A DNA stretch of 64,000 nt from CAVZXS01 sp963779325. Its GTDB lineage: Bacteria; Bacteroidota; Bacteroidia; Chitinophagales; Chitinophagaceae. The stretch covers positions 62,001-126,000 of the forward strand of contig CAVZXS010000007.1 of assembly GCA_963779325.1 (NCBI GenBank), read 5' to 3'. Positions 36,309 to 44,562 of this stretch are shown piece by piece (position 1 is the stretch's first letter; each line of letters starts with the position of its first letter). The translations under genes and the position numbers were made by a program. Under the pieces are notes generated by a model. It saw only the letters and a list, made by a program, of their open reading frames with translations. It ran no database searches and was not told the origin of the DNA.

Positions 36309-36349
36309 ACACATAAAGTTCCCCGATAAATCCGGGGAACTTTATGTGT
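36309..36349 (+). terminator. Strong terminator after the propeller gene
   Basis: Perfect 17-bp stem (36309-36325 with 36333-36349) with core AAAGTTCCCCG and CGGGGAACTTT, 7-nt loop. It lies 28 nt after the stop. There is no long T-run, but the stem is very stable. Confidence 0.75.
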
Positions 36350-36434
36350 TTCAGGGCGCAATCCCAAATTATCCGGCGTACATAAATCTATTTCGTTACT
36401 TTTATTTCCGCATCACACAATTAAAACTCTTAAA

Positions 36435-37220
36435 ATGAAAAAGCGAATAGTATTACTCTCCTTCACATTTTTGCTGATGATGTATCAATCTTGGTCTCAA
36501 AAGGGCAAGCCGGCAAGGGAGTTTTACCAACTTACAGTTTATCATTTTAATACCGCAAACCAGGAAAAAGTTTTGGACAATTATCTTCAACATGCGTTGC
36601 TACCCGCATTGCACCGGTGGGGTATTAGCAAAGTCGGCGTGTTTAAGGCATTGGCAAATGATACTGTGACCGATAAATTACTGTATGTTTTTATACCTTT
36701 CGCGACGTTGGATATAGTGACAAAGCTTCAGGCAAAACTTGCTGCTGATAAAGCATATCAAACTGCCGGTGCGGAGTATATTAATGCGGTTTATAAAACG
36801 CCGCCATATACAAGAATGGAAACCATTTTAATGCAGGCTTTTTCTTTAGCGCCTAAAATGCAGGTACCTGTGTTGAAGGCGGATAAAAAAGACAGGGTGT
36901 ATGAGCTGCGCAGTTATGAAAGCGCCACTGAGAAAATATATAAAAACAAAGTGCAGATGTTTAATGAAGGAGATGAAATAGGTTTGTTTAAGAAATTGAA
37001 TTTTAATGCATCTTTTTATGCCGAGGTAATTGCCGGCGCTAAAATGCCCAACCTGATGTACATGACAAGTTTTGAAAATATGGAAGACAGAAATGCACAT
37101 TGGAAAAATTTTGTTGATGATCCGCATTGGAAAAGATTAGTGGCTATGCCGGAATACCAAAATAATATATCACATATGGATATCACTTTTTTGCGGCCGG
37201 CAGATTATTCGGATTTTTAA
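36435..37220 (+). CDS. NIPSNAP-family secreted protein
   Basis: 261 aa with signal peptide (ends YQSWSQ). Two ferredoxin-like NIPSNAP halves: FYQLTVYHFNTANQEKVLDN with LLPALHRWG at about 30-75, and YELRSYESATEKIYKNKVQMF with MPNLMYMTSFENMEDRNAHW and DPHWKRL at about 155-240. The function of the family is not known. Confidence 0.88.
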   Translation: MKKRIVLLSFTFLLMMYQSWSQKGKPAREFYQLTVYHFNTANQEKVLDNYLQHALLPALHRWGISKVGVFKALANDTVTDKLLYVFIPFATLDIVTKLQAKLAADKAYQTAGAEYINAVYKTPPYTRMETILMQAFSLAPKMQVPVLKADKKDRVYELRSYESATEKIYKNKVQMFNEGDEIGLFKKLNFNASFYAEVIAGAKMPNLMYMTSFENMEDRNAHWKNFVDDPHWKRLVAMPEYQNNISHMDITFLRPADYSDF

Positions 37221-37334
37221 AGAACCTCCCCCCTTTTGGCAGCAGAGTATAGCTTTACTCCGAAAATTCTCTCATGCTATCAGGTTTATGTATATACAAA
37301 TCAGTTTCGCGGCGAGATGCAAGTGCTAAGAAAA

Positions 37335-37369
37335 GCTGTATAAAACAGCGATTTGCCGTTTTATACAGC
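37335..37369 (+). terminator. Perfect 12-bp hairpin between NIPSNAP and next gene
   Basis: GCTGTATAAAAC (37335-37346) pairs with GTTTTATACAGC (37358-37369), 11-nt loop. No T-run on the plus strand, so terminator is a likely but not certain call. Confidence 0.55.
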
Positions 37370-37517
37370 AATATTTCCCCGGTCGATTCGTTTACCGGAT
37401 GAACAGTTACCCGGTAATAAAAGGAATAACTGTATGAAATTCAATAAAGCCGTATGGCAATTCCTCTCGCAGGCATTACTGAAGCCGGTAAATTTTTAAT
37501 CTTAAAATTCAATATCA

Positions 37518-39023
37518 ATGCTCAAGAAGAACCTCCTCTTGTTAACTGCTTTTATTGCAGTATGTCAATTTGTTTCCGCACAGGAAGTAAGTTATTACGA
37601 CCACGCACTTCAATTTCAGCAAAAACCGGCGTATCCGCAATATGCTGCTTACACCACTTTTGACATGGCTGCTATAACAACCTTGGACGAAAGCCAGGTA
37701 AATATGAACCTTCCCTATCAAATTAAGCTTGGCAGTTTAAAACAGGCCGGGACATCATCCGATTTTCACGTTGTTTCTGTATTAATACGCTTGGTAAGTA
37801 AGTTAACTTCACCTACTTCAATAACAGCCAACGTGTATCTCCAGAGTTTTGTATACGACAGGTTCGGAAATAAAATTGTCGGAATACATACAAACAGGGA
37901 AGACGTAGCTATAAAACTTGACAAGGCGCTTTCTAAAGATGAGCAAGGTAACAAGGACTTCGTAAGACAAAAAGTAGTTGAACAGGTAACTGAAATTAAT
38001 CTGAAAGAATTTGTCGATGCATTAAATGGTGCAAAAGTTGATTTAACGTATGAGCTGGCCGGTTTAAGTGAAGTAAAGAAAAAACCCGAACTTGCCGATT
38101 TTTCTAAAACAGTTAAGGAAATAAAATACACCTCAAGTTTTGATGAATTGGTACAGGCATTAACGCCAAATGTTGCTTATTGGGAGAAAATGAGTGAGTA
38201 TGCAGGCGAAGGAGATATTAATGAAGTAAAGAGAGCTGCTTATCAGAACCTTTCTGTATACCATATTATGAAAGGTGAAACAGAAAAAGCAACTGAGTAC
38301 ATTGAGAAATATAAAGCAATAGATAAAGTACATAAAATGATGATGGGACTGCTGAAAGTAAAACATAGTGAAAACTGTGAACAATTGCTTGCAAAAATGT
38401 ATCCCGCTGCGGCAGCTGAGATAGATGAAGCCGCACCTTTAATGAGTTTGCAGGAATTGAAAGATAATTTTAAGTATGTAACTATGAACGGTACTGTAAC
38501 AGTAGATCAAAAAAAAATTGGCGGTACCTATGAAGGCCTGATTCAAATAAGTAAATTAGGATCATCCGGCGGCGGCGGTATAGCCAGTCTTGATGCTTCA
38601 AGTGCCGATGTAATTATTACTGTAAAAGATGCGGGCGGAAACGCAAAAACAATAAAAACCGATCTTTCAAACATCACTTCACTAAAAGATGATAAAAGTA
38701 TTGAGTATGACATTAAGAAGTTTGGAAGTGTTGTTGGCGGAGGTGCTTATTACAGTTTACTAAAACCAAGTTATCATACCGATAAAATAACTGTATACCG
38801 TACATTGATTCCGGCCGGCAGTGATGATTATGTAATTAAAAAAAGCGGTGATGAGAAAGGCGTAAAAAGCAGTTTGCTGAACGCCAGGAAACAGCTTATT
38901 GAATACCTGAGCGATTGTACTTCTTTAACTGATAAATTAAAAGACGGTACTATCGGAAAAAAGGAAAAAGTAGAAAAGATAGCTGAGATGTACAGTAATT
39001 GCAGAAGCGTTAGCAGTAACTGA
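37518..39023 (+). CDS. Unknown secreted protein
   Basis: 501 aa, signal peptide (FIAVCQFVSAQ). Residues about 20-180 are beta-rich, 190-310 helical with a TPR-like stretch (AAYQNLSVYHIMKGETEKATEYIEKYKAI is close to one TPR), and 320-440 again beta-rich with Gly-rich loops (GSSGGGGIASLDASS). The last 40 residues are helical. No family is recognised. A terminator follows. Confidence 0.65.
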   Translation: MLKKNLLLLTAFIAVCQFVSAQEVSYYDHALQFQQKPAYPQYAAYTTFDMAAITTLDESQVNMNLPYQIKLGSLKQAGTSSDFHVVSVLIRLVSKLTSPTSITANVYLQSFVYDRFGNKIVGIHTNREDVAIKLDKALSKDEQGNKDFVRQKVVEQVTEINLKEFVDALNGAKVDLTYELAGLSEVKKKPELADFSKTVKEIKYTSSFDELVQALTPNVAYWEKMSEYAGEGDINEVKRAAYQNLSVYHIMKGETEKATEYIEKYKAIDKVHKMMMGLLKVKHSENCEQLLAKMYPAAAAEIDEAAPLMSLQELKDNFKYVTMNGTVTVDQKKIGGTYEGLIQISKLGSSGGGGIASLDASSADVIITVKDAGGNAKTIKTDLSNITSLKDDKSIEYDIKKFGSVVGGGAYYSLLKPSYHTDKITVYRTLIPAGSDDYVIKKSGDEKGVKSSLLNARKQLIEYLSDCTSLTDKLKDGTIGKKEKVEKIAEMYSNCRSVSSN

Positions 39024-39047
39024 TAAAAATTATTGTAAATAGAGTTG

Positions 39048-39077
39048 AAAAGGGCCCGATTAAACGGGCTCTTTTTT
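39048..39077 (+). terminator. Rho-independent terminator
   Basis: AAAAGGGCCCG (39048-39058) with CGGGCTCTTTT (39065-39075), one G-T pair, 6-nt loop, T-run on the right. Confidence 0.85.
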
Positions 39078-39231
39078 GTTGCCGCCTGTAAAAATAAACG
39101 CTTTGGTTAGCGACCATGAACTTTACCAGCCGTTCATCATTTGCATTTGTCGTATTTCGTTTTTAGTCTTTAGCTTTAAGTTCTTTCAGATCGTTCAGCA
39201 GTAACTATTTTATTCATTTAAAACTACTACT

Positions 39232-39570
39232 ATGCGGTCATTTTTTTTGTTATTGCTCCTGCTGTCTGCTTTCGCAGCCAATGCACAAATCAACCGGTCG
39301 GCGAAAGAATTTGCCGGTGAAAAAATAAAGGAATATATAATGAATAAACTTTTTAAGGATATGCAATACAAAGCTGTTTCCTATGGCGAATTGAAAAGTT
39401 ATACTCAAAAAAACTCAGAAACAGCATGGATAATAGCTCATGAATTTGAGATTACGGAAAAGAAAAAATTTGCCGGCAACATAATACCGGAATCAAAGCC
39501 CCGTCAATTTTATTTTTACTTAAATGACAAAATGAAAGTGATCCGGGCGGAAGCCTGTTATTGTGATTGA
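39232..39570 (+). CDS. Small secreted protein, unknown
   Basis: 112 aa. Signal peptide LLLLLLSAFAANAQ. The mature part of about 90 residues starts helical (SAKEFAGEKIKEYIMNKLF) and then has three strand-like segments ending AEACYCD with two Cys near the C-terminus. No family is recognised. Confidence 0.6.
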   Translation: MRSFFLLLLLLSAFAANAQINRSAKEFAGEKIKEYIMNKLFKDMQYKAVSYGELKSYTQKNSETAWIIAHEFEITEKKKFAGNIIPESKPRQFYFYLNDKMKVIRAEACYCD

Positions 39571-39682
39571 TAACGTATCTTCAATTGTGCTTTCAAACTC
39601 GGCGATAGAAATAGTTTACTGAAAGGGGAGATTAGCTCTCCGGGGTTACATCTGCACTCATTAACCGAATAAAAATAAAGCA

Positions 39683-39708
39683 CAAAAAAAGAGCCTTAAA
39701 GGCTCTTG
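39683..39708 (-). terminator. Terminator of the RRM gene
   Basis: AAGAGCC (39689-39695) pairs with GGCTCTT (39701-39707), 5-nt loop TTAAA; the A-run on the left is a U-run for the minus-strand transcript ending at 39727. Confidence 0.8.
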
Positions 39709-39726
39709 TTAAGAAAGTCAATTCTT

Positions 39727-39996
39727 TTACCATCTTTTATTATCTGTTCTGGCAGTTTTTTCTTTTGCTACAGATACTGACATGGCTCTTCCTTCCACTT
39801 CTTTGTTATCAAGACCTTTGATGGCTTCACGGGCTTCATCATCAGATCCCATTTCTACAAAACCGAAACCGCGGCTGCGCCCTGTTTCTCTGTCTGTAAT
39901 AACTTTAGCAGATGAAACCGCGCCATACTGCCCGAATAAATTTTTTAAATCTTCATCTACAGTATGAAAACTTAAATTTGAAACGTACATGTTCAT
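39727..39996 (-). CDS. RRM-type RNA-binding protein
   Basis: 89 aa from ATG 39996 (an upstream ATG at 40032 adds 12 residues outside the domain). One complete RRM: RNP2 MYVSNL at the start, RNP1 RSRGFGFVEM near residue 44, KEVEGRAMSVSVA at the end, then a short basic tail. Such single-RRM proteins in Bacteroidota and cyanobacteria bind RNA and are often stress or cold regulated. Confidence 0.92.
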   Translation of the reverse strand: MNMYVSNLSFHTVDEDLKNLFGQYGAVSSAKVITDRETGRSRGFGFVEMGSDDEAREAIKGLDNKEVEGRAMSVSVAKEKTARTDNKRW

Positions 39997-40351
39997 AAAA
40001 CAATAATTTAAATAAAACAATAAATAATACATGTGATAAAGAACAACAGCAAAAAGTAAAGAGGAGATTAACTATTACTAAGAAGAGGCGTAAGAATTGA
40101 TACTGATCAGGACTGAATGTTTGAAGAACTTAAATTCACTGAGTGAAGGTAATCTTTTAATTCACAAACACAGGATTTAATTCTTTAACTAAAAAAAACA
40201 CATATCGGCTGCCGGCACTCATTTAAAAGGCTAAACATCAGGCAACTACGACTTTATCGGGCGTAGCAGGGGTAATAGCCCCGGATTTTGGTACCTGTAA
40301 ATAGTCATAATTGAGGGCCGACCAAAAACGGCAACGTCAACAACGCGAATC
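39997..40351. other. 355-bp intergenic region, RRM leader
   Basis: A-rich on the plus strand. No ORF of coding character. It includes the 5' leader and promoter of the RRM gene on the minus strand; long leaders are usual for this family, but no defined structure was found here. Confidence 0.35.
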
Positions 40352-40465
40352 TTATTTTTTTTCATTCTTATCAGCATTTCGAATTGCCTTAAGTAAAGTA
40401 TAACAAAAAGCAAAGAATAAAACGCCAACAATAGAAGTCAGTATAAAGAAATCTAAGTTTTCCAT
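40352..40465 (-). CDS. 37-aa single-TM small protein
   Basis: ATG at 40465. MENLDFFILTSIVGVLFF then AFCYTLLKAIRNADKNEKK: a single TM helix with a basic/charged cytosolic tail. It begins 2 nt after the stop of the 58-aa membrane protein, so the two are an operon. Too short for usual gene callers. Function unknown. Confidence 0.6.
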   Translation of the reverse strand: MENLDFFILTSIVGVLFFAFCYTLLKAIRNADKNEKK

Positions 40466-40467
40466 TT

Positions 40468-40644
40468 TTACTTTTGTTTTTTTGAATTTAAATACACCAA
40501 TAAGATAAGCATTGTGGGTGGCCACAATCCTATGAATATGGCTCTGTCATGATCTTTTAAAACAACGTAATAATATTCGGATATAAATATTATGACTATT
40601 GCCATGATTAAAATTGCTAACTCTATCTTGGAAAACTTATTCAT
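40468..40644 (-). CDS. 58-aa two-TM small protein
   Basis: ATG at 40644. MNKFSKIELAILIMAIVIIF opens TM1, then a loop EYYYVVLKDHDRAIFIGLWP and TM2 (PTMLILLVYL), with a basic end. The D-R-A-I-F-I-G-L-W-P-P segment is characteristic of a small Bacteroidota membrane protein family of unknown function that the author has met in other genomes. Operon with the 37-aa gene and near the rhodopsin locus. Confidence 0.7.
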   Translation of the reverse strand: MNKFSKIELAILIMAIVIIFISEYYYVVLKDHDRAIFIGLWPPTMLILLVYLNSKKQK

Positions 40645-40748
40645 TGTTATTGATTTTAAATGTATATCGATGTGATGATTCCGTAATACAGGTTTTATTT
40701 CTATCAGGATTTCAGAATACGGGTGTTGTGTGCTTTTCTTTTTCCGGG

Positions 40749-41045
40749 CTATTTATACCCATTTTTAGCAATTAAAATTTCGGGGTATTCATTTTCTTCG
40801 GTAATCCATTTTTGTAATATTTCACTTTTGAGTGATTCGTAAATACCTTTTTTACCCTGTTCAACGGGCAATGATTTTACAGGAACCAACAGTATGTAGT
40901 AAGGGTCAACATATTCATAATGTTTATCAATAGTAAAACCCTTCACTTGAAAATACTTATATCCTTCACTTTCTAATTTATCAATTGCTTTTTGATTAAA
41001 CGCAATTGTTCCCGCCAGGCTTTCTTGAATTGCTCTTCTCATCAA
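40749..41045 (-). CDS. 98-aa conserved cytosolic protein, unknown
   Basis: MMRRAIQESLAGTIAFNQ start, no signal peptide. Predicted alpha/beta with a strand-rich centre (YKYFQVKGFTIDKHYEYVD, YYILLVPVKSLP) and a helical end (KGIYESLKSEILQKWI). Its ATG at 41045 faces the rhodopsin gene across a 305-bp gap. It is 104 nt upstream of the small two-TM protein gene and may share its operon. Function unknown. Confidence 0.6.
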   Translation of the reverse strand: MMRRAIQESLAGTIAFNQKAIDKLESEGYKYFQVKGFTIDKHYEYVDPYYILLVPVKSLPVEQGKKGIYESLKSEILQKWITEENEYPEILIAKNGYK

Positions 41046-41291
41046 TTTTGTGTTTATTTAATATTTAACAACTATTGTGCATTAAAGTTTAATTGATATA
41101 AAATTCAAAAAAAACTTCCGGTTTAAAATGCAGCTTGAAATGCATGTGAAGATTAAACAAAATAATTTTCTAATTCATTTGTTGATTGGCTAAAAGGAGG
41201 TTTTAACTGAATTTTCAAAATTTTTTGAAATATTTTAAACAATAAGAACTTAAGAAGTGTTTAAGGAAGCAACATAAACATTAAACAAGAA

Positions 41292-41299
41292 TATCTTTG
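41292..41299 (+). promoter_or_regulatory. Possible Bacteroidota -7 box of the rhodopsin gene
   Basis: TATCTTTG fits the TAnnTTTG consensus and would give a leader of about 45 nt before the ATG at 41351. No clear -33 TTG element is seen at the usual distance, so the call is tentative. Confidence 0.35.
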
Positions 41300-41350
41300 A
41301 TTCATGGATACCAACCAACACGTTTTTTTAATCTTTAAATACATATAAAT

Positions 41351-42088
41351 ATGCATCAAACACTGCTTGGGATTCTCCCGATTTCGAATGACAATTATGT
41401 GGCCTTTACCTTCTTTATTGGTTGTATGGCCATGCTCGCGGCTTCTGTATTCTTTTTTTTCGAAGTTCAGAATACAGAAAAAAGATGGCGAACTTCTGTT
41501 CTTGTTTCAGGCATTATCACTTTCATTGCCGCCGTTCACTATTACTACATGAGGGATTATAACCTGGAAACAGGCCAATCGCCTACTTTTTTCCGTTATG
41601 TAGATTGGATTTTAACTGTACCTCTCATGTGTGTTGAGTTTTATTTAATTACAAAGAAAGCCGGGGCAAAAATCAGTTTGCTTTGGAAATTGATTGCGGC
41701 TTCTTTATTTATGTTAATCACCGGCTATATTGGCGAAGCCATTTATCCCGCAGAAAAACAGAGTTGGATATGGGGTTTTGTAAGCGGTCTTGCTTACTTC
41801 TACATTGTTTATCTTATTTGGTTTGGTGAAGTGGCGCAATTGGCTAAAAATGCCGGCACTGCTGTTGCTAAGGCAAACAAAACATTAGCTTGGTTTGTTT
41901 TGGTAGGATGGGCTATTTACCCTCTTGGCTATATTGCCGGTACCGAAGGCGGCTTATTTGGTATGAAAGTATTGGAAGGTGTATCATTGGATATCGTGTA
42001 CAATATCGGTGATGCGATAAATAAAATAGGTTTTGGTTTGGTAATATATATGCTGGCGCAATCTGATAAATCAACTGCTGCTGCATAA
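41351..42088 (+). CDS. Proteorhodopsin-type light-driven proton pump
   Basis: 245 aa, seven TM helices. Helix C motif FFRYVDWILTVPLMCVE has Asp, Thr and Glu at the positions equivalent to proteorhodopsin 97, 101 and 108 (DTE), the outward proton-pump type. The residue at the 105 position is Met, the green-absorbing tuning state. The His of AAVHYYYMRD matches His75. Helix G, YNIGDAINKIGFG, has the retinal-binding Lys and its Asp counterion. Not an NDQ sodium pump. The next gene is Blh, which makes the chromophore. Confidence 0.96.
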   Translation: MHQTLLGILPISNDNYVAFTFFIGCMAMLAASVFFFFEVQNTEKRWRTSVLVSGIITFIAAVHYYYMRDYNLETGQSPTFFRYVDWILTVPLMCVEFYLITKKAGAKISLLWKLIAASLFMLITGYIGEAIYPAEKQSWIWGFVSGLAYFYIVYLIWFGEVAQLAKNAGTAVAKANKTLAWFVLVGWAIYPLGYIAGTEGGLFGMKVLEGVSLDIVYNIGDAINKIGFGLVIYMLAQSDKSTAAA

Positions 42089-42093
42089 ATTTT

Positions 42094-42133
42094 ATAAACA
42101 AAGTACAGTTACTCTAAGCTGTACTTTGTTTAT
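42094..42133 (+). terminator. 15-bp hairpin between rhodopsin and Blh genes
   Basis: ATAAACAAAGTACAG (42094-42108) pairs perfectly with CTGTACTTTGTTTAT (42119-42133), 10-nt loop. It lies 5 nt after the rhodopsin stop and 32 nt before the Blh ATG. The T-run is interrupted, so it may be a leaky terminator or mRNA-stabilising element that makes more rhodopsin than Blh message. Confidence 0.75.
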
Positions 42134-42165
42134 TCCAATCGCACAAAAATTTTTTGCAAAATAGC

Positions 42166-43107
42166 ATGACGCGAAACATACTTTTACTAACGGGATTTTT
42201 GCTGCTTATTGTGCAGCTTTATATTCACGCAGTAACGCCTCAAGCTCAGTTTATTATTTTTTTGGCGGGTATGATTCTGATGGGTGTACCGCATGGCGCT
42301 GCCGATCTTTTGATTGCTGCACAAAATGCTAAAAATGAAAATAAGTTATTTTCAAAATCAAAATTCTTTTTTACTTATTTGGGGCGTTTGGTTTTGTTTG
42401 CCGGGTTGCTTATTTTTTTTCCGTTGACGGGGAGTTTACTGTTTATATTATTCGCAGCCTACCATTTTGGCGAGACGGATCTTTATCAATTCAAGACAAG
42501 TACGATTGCCGGCAAGCTATTTGTACTTAGCTACGGGTTGGTAATATTGGCTGTTATACTCCTTAGTAATTTTGAAGAAGTAAAGCCATTATTTTCTTTA
42601 TTTAATCTTGATAAAAGTAAAAATTATTTTTTTGCTGTAGTTGAAAAGAACAGATACACCATTTTGTACTCATGCGTTATACTTTTTTTCGTAAGTACGT
42701 TTTTATATTTTTCTGTTTCAGGTTCGGGAATTGGTAACCAAGATTATTTCTTAGTTCAATTTGTACTTATAGTTCTTATACTCTACAATTTGCCATTGGT
42801 ATTAAGTTTTACATTTTACTTTATATTTTGGCATTCTCTATTATCCCTGCAAAACATTATCGCTTATTTGCGTAGGGACAATTTACTGCAAGGTCGGTTT
42901 ATAACAAAGCAAATAGGTATTTACAGCTTAATTGCAATTGCCGGAATTGCGATGTTCGGATTAACGGGTTTCATGTTTACTGACAACAATGCAATGATCA
43001 TTTATGTATTTCTCGGGCTTGCCGTGTTGACGGCCCCTCATATGCAAATTATGCATGCTATGTATAACAGTATGCGATCAAACTGCACTATCACTAAACA
43101 GGAATAA
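42166..43107 (+). CDS. blh: Brp/Blh beta-carotene 15,15'-dioxygenase
   Basis: 313 aa from ATG 42166 (a TTG at 42154 adds four residues). Many TM helices. Conserved His motifs of the Brp/Blh family: MGVPHGAADLL near residue 42, AAYHFGETDLY near 105, FWHSLLSLQNI near 225 and APHMQIMHAMY near 290. It cleaves beta-carotene to two retinals for the rhodopsin just upstream. Beta-carotene synthesis genes are not in the window. Confidence 0.93.
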   Translation: MTRNILLLTGFLLLIVQLYIHAVTPQAQFIIFLAGMILMGVPHGAADLLIAAQNAKNENKLFSKSKFFFTYLGRLVLFAGLLIFFPLTGSLLFILFAAYHFGETDLYQFKTSTIAGKLFVLSYGLVILAVILLSNFEEVKPLFSLFNLDKSKNYFFAVVEKNRYTILYSCVILFFVSTFLYFSVSGSGIGNQDYFLVQFVLIVLILYNLPLVLSFTFYFIFWHSLLSLQNIIAYLRRDNLLQGRFITKQIGIYSLIAIAGIAMFGLTGFMFTDNNAMIIYVFLGLAVLTAPHMQIMHAMYNSMRSNCTITKQE

Positions 43108-43192
43108 TTTCCCTGTCATGAAATTGTTAAAATACAAAAGATTTACAACCACTATTTATATTATGTGTTTAACCTTTTAAAATTTAAAAATT

Positions 43193-43717
43193 ATGAAATT
43201 GATTAAAAAAATCTCGCTATTTGCTGCACTAAGCATTTTTACAATGAATGCAGTTGCTCAAGCAACATCCGATATTGTTGATGTTGCCGTAGGATCAAAA
43301 GATCACACAACATTGGTGGCTGCTGTAAAGGCTGCTGAATTGGTAGAGACGCTGAAAAGCAAAGGTCCGTTTACTGTGTTCGCACCTACAAATGATGCGT
43401 TTGCTAAATTACCCGCCGGTATTGTAGAAAGTTTATTAAAGCCTGAGAGTAAAGCGCAATTAGCCGGTGTGCTTACTTATCATGTAGTGGCAGGTAATCT
43501 TGATGCGAAAGCAGTTTTAGGAGCTATTAAGAGTGGTAAAGGAACTGCTGTTCTTACAACAGTAGCCGGCGGTAAGTTAACTGCAGCTGTTGAAAATGGC
43601 AAAGTAGTTTTAACCGACGAAAACGGCGGTAAAGCAACTGTTACGGCTACTGATTTAAAGTGTACTAATGGTATTATTCATGTAATAGATACCGTAGTGC
43701 TTCCAAAATCGAAGTAA
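43193..43717 (+). CDS. Fasciclin (FAS1) domain secreted protein
   Basis: 174 aa with signal peptide (SIFTMNAVAQ). One FAS1 domain: H1 motif GPFTVFAPTNDAFAKLPAG, central LTYHVVAGNL, and closing GIIHVIDTVVLPK. Such proteins are extracellular adhesion-like domains. It follows Blh by 85 nt and is followed by a strong terminator, so it could be read with the rhodopsin operon, though FAS1 proteins have no known link to rhodopsin. Confidence 0.93.
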   Translation: MKLIKKISLFAALSIFTMNAVAQATSDIVDVAVGSKDHTTLVAAVKAAELVETLKSKGPFTVFAPTNDAFAKLPAGIVESLLKPESKAQLAGVLTYHVVAGNLDAKAVLGAIKSGKGTAVLTTVAGGKLTAAVENGKVVLTDENGGKATVTATDLKCTNGIIHVIDTVVLPKSK

Positions 43718-43734
43718 ACCGGTTTGTATTAAAA

Positions 43735-43773
43735 AAACTGAAGCTGTCTTTAAAAAAGACAGCTTCAGTTTTT
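43735..43773 (+). terminator. Strong rho-independent terminator
   Basis: AAACTGAAGCTGTCTT (43735-43750) pairs with AAGACAGCTTCAGTTT (43756-43771), perfect 16 bp, 5-nt loop, A-run before and T-run after. It ends the rhodopsin-Blh-fasciclin stretch. Confidence 0.93.
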
Positions 43774-43842
43774 GCTGAATTCCTGCAGGACAAAGGTATT
43801 GCAATGTTCGTCCTCTTTATAAAGAAACTCTACAAACTATAA

Positions 43843-44091
43843 ATGAAAACATATCTATTTAAGCACAATGAAATTTTCATTACTGATTCTATAATGAATG
43901 AAGGACGGTTTGCTGACGCGTATAATAAATTATTAGATGAATCACTGAATTTGAATTCTATATGCAATAAAAAAATTTACGAAGCATTTAACCTCAATAC
44001 CTACACTGTAAGTTCAAAATATTATATTATAGAGCCTCTGTTGCGCAAAAACATGTTACCTGCTTTTCTCTTTCTTATTTGTAAAAATTGA
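43843..44091 (+). CDS. Possible 82-aa protein, weak
   Basis: Reads MKTYLFKHNEIFITDSIMN and ends LLPAFLFLICKN after about 82 residues. No family or signal peptide is recognised, and it lies just before a stretch of gene fragments, so it may be a remnant or chance ORF. Confidence 0.3.
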   Translation: MKTYLFKHNEIFITDSIMNEGRFADAYNKLLDESLNLNSICNKKIYEAFNLNTYTVSSKYYIIEPLLRKNMLPAFLFLICKN

Positions 44092-44209
44092 AAATATCTT
44101 TCTTTTTTTATTTTTTCATACCAGCCAGGCGATACCCGGTTATTCATTTGGGATTATTATTTTTCGTACCTCCGGTTTTCTCCCGTAAAATCTTTTTCAA
44201 AACTACGTG

Positions 44210-44338
44210 CTATTTAACTCTGCTATTTTGAAAACAAAAAAGTGAAGCCCCGCTATCAGCTAATAGCTTAGCCGTTTTTGAACCAATGCCGCCTGTAGCA
44301 CCAATTAACAGAATGTTTTTACCTTTTATCACTTCCAT
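44210..44338 (-). pseudogene. 5' fragment of a short-chain dehydrogenase (SDR) gene
   Basis: ATG at 44338. VIKGKNILLIGATGGIG with SKTAKLLADSGA is the SDR Rossmann start (GATGGIG), but the frame ends after 42 codons and no further SDR sequence follows. The rest of the gene (about 200 codons) has been lost. The remaining 118 nt to 44092 hold nothing recognisable. Confidence 0.65.
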
Positions 44339-44381
44339 AATTATGTATTTGAATTACAAACAAAAAGCACTTGATTTTGTT

Positions 44382-44526
44382 TTAGTAGTTACATATTTCG
44401 AATAAAATATCAATATTATTTCCGCTCACACTTTTTAAATCAAATTCGGTAATTGGTACTTCTAAAATGTCATTTTTTTGAATACCATTCCTTTTACTTG
44501 AAACAAGTTCGGAAAGGGCAAATTAG
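44382..44526 (-). pseudogene. 3' fragment of an unknown gene upstream of the SDR remnant
   Basis: The minus frame ending at the TAA at 44382-44384 reads FALSELVSSKRNGIQKNDI, then LEVPITEFDLKSVSG and NNIDILFEICNY, with no start. It lies 43 nt upstream of the SDR remnant on the same strand, so both look like pieces of one lost operon. Parent family not recognised. Confidence 0.45.
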
Positions 44527-44562
44527 TACTGCTATAATAAATTCACCAAAACAAAATATATT

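Noticed and set aside
40246..40431. 61-codon minus frame overlapping the small membrane protein gene
   Set aside because: It is an out-of-frame reading of the 37-aa gene region and of noncoding sequence; the 37- and 58-aa frames have better spacing and TM character.
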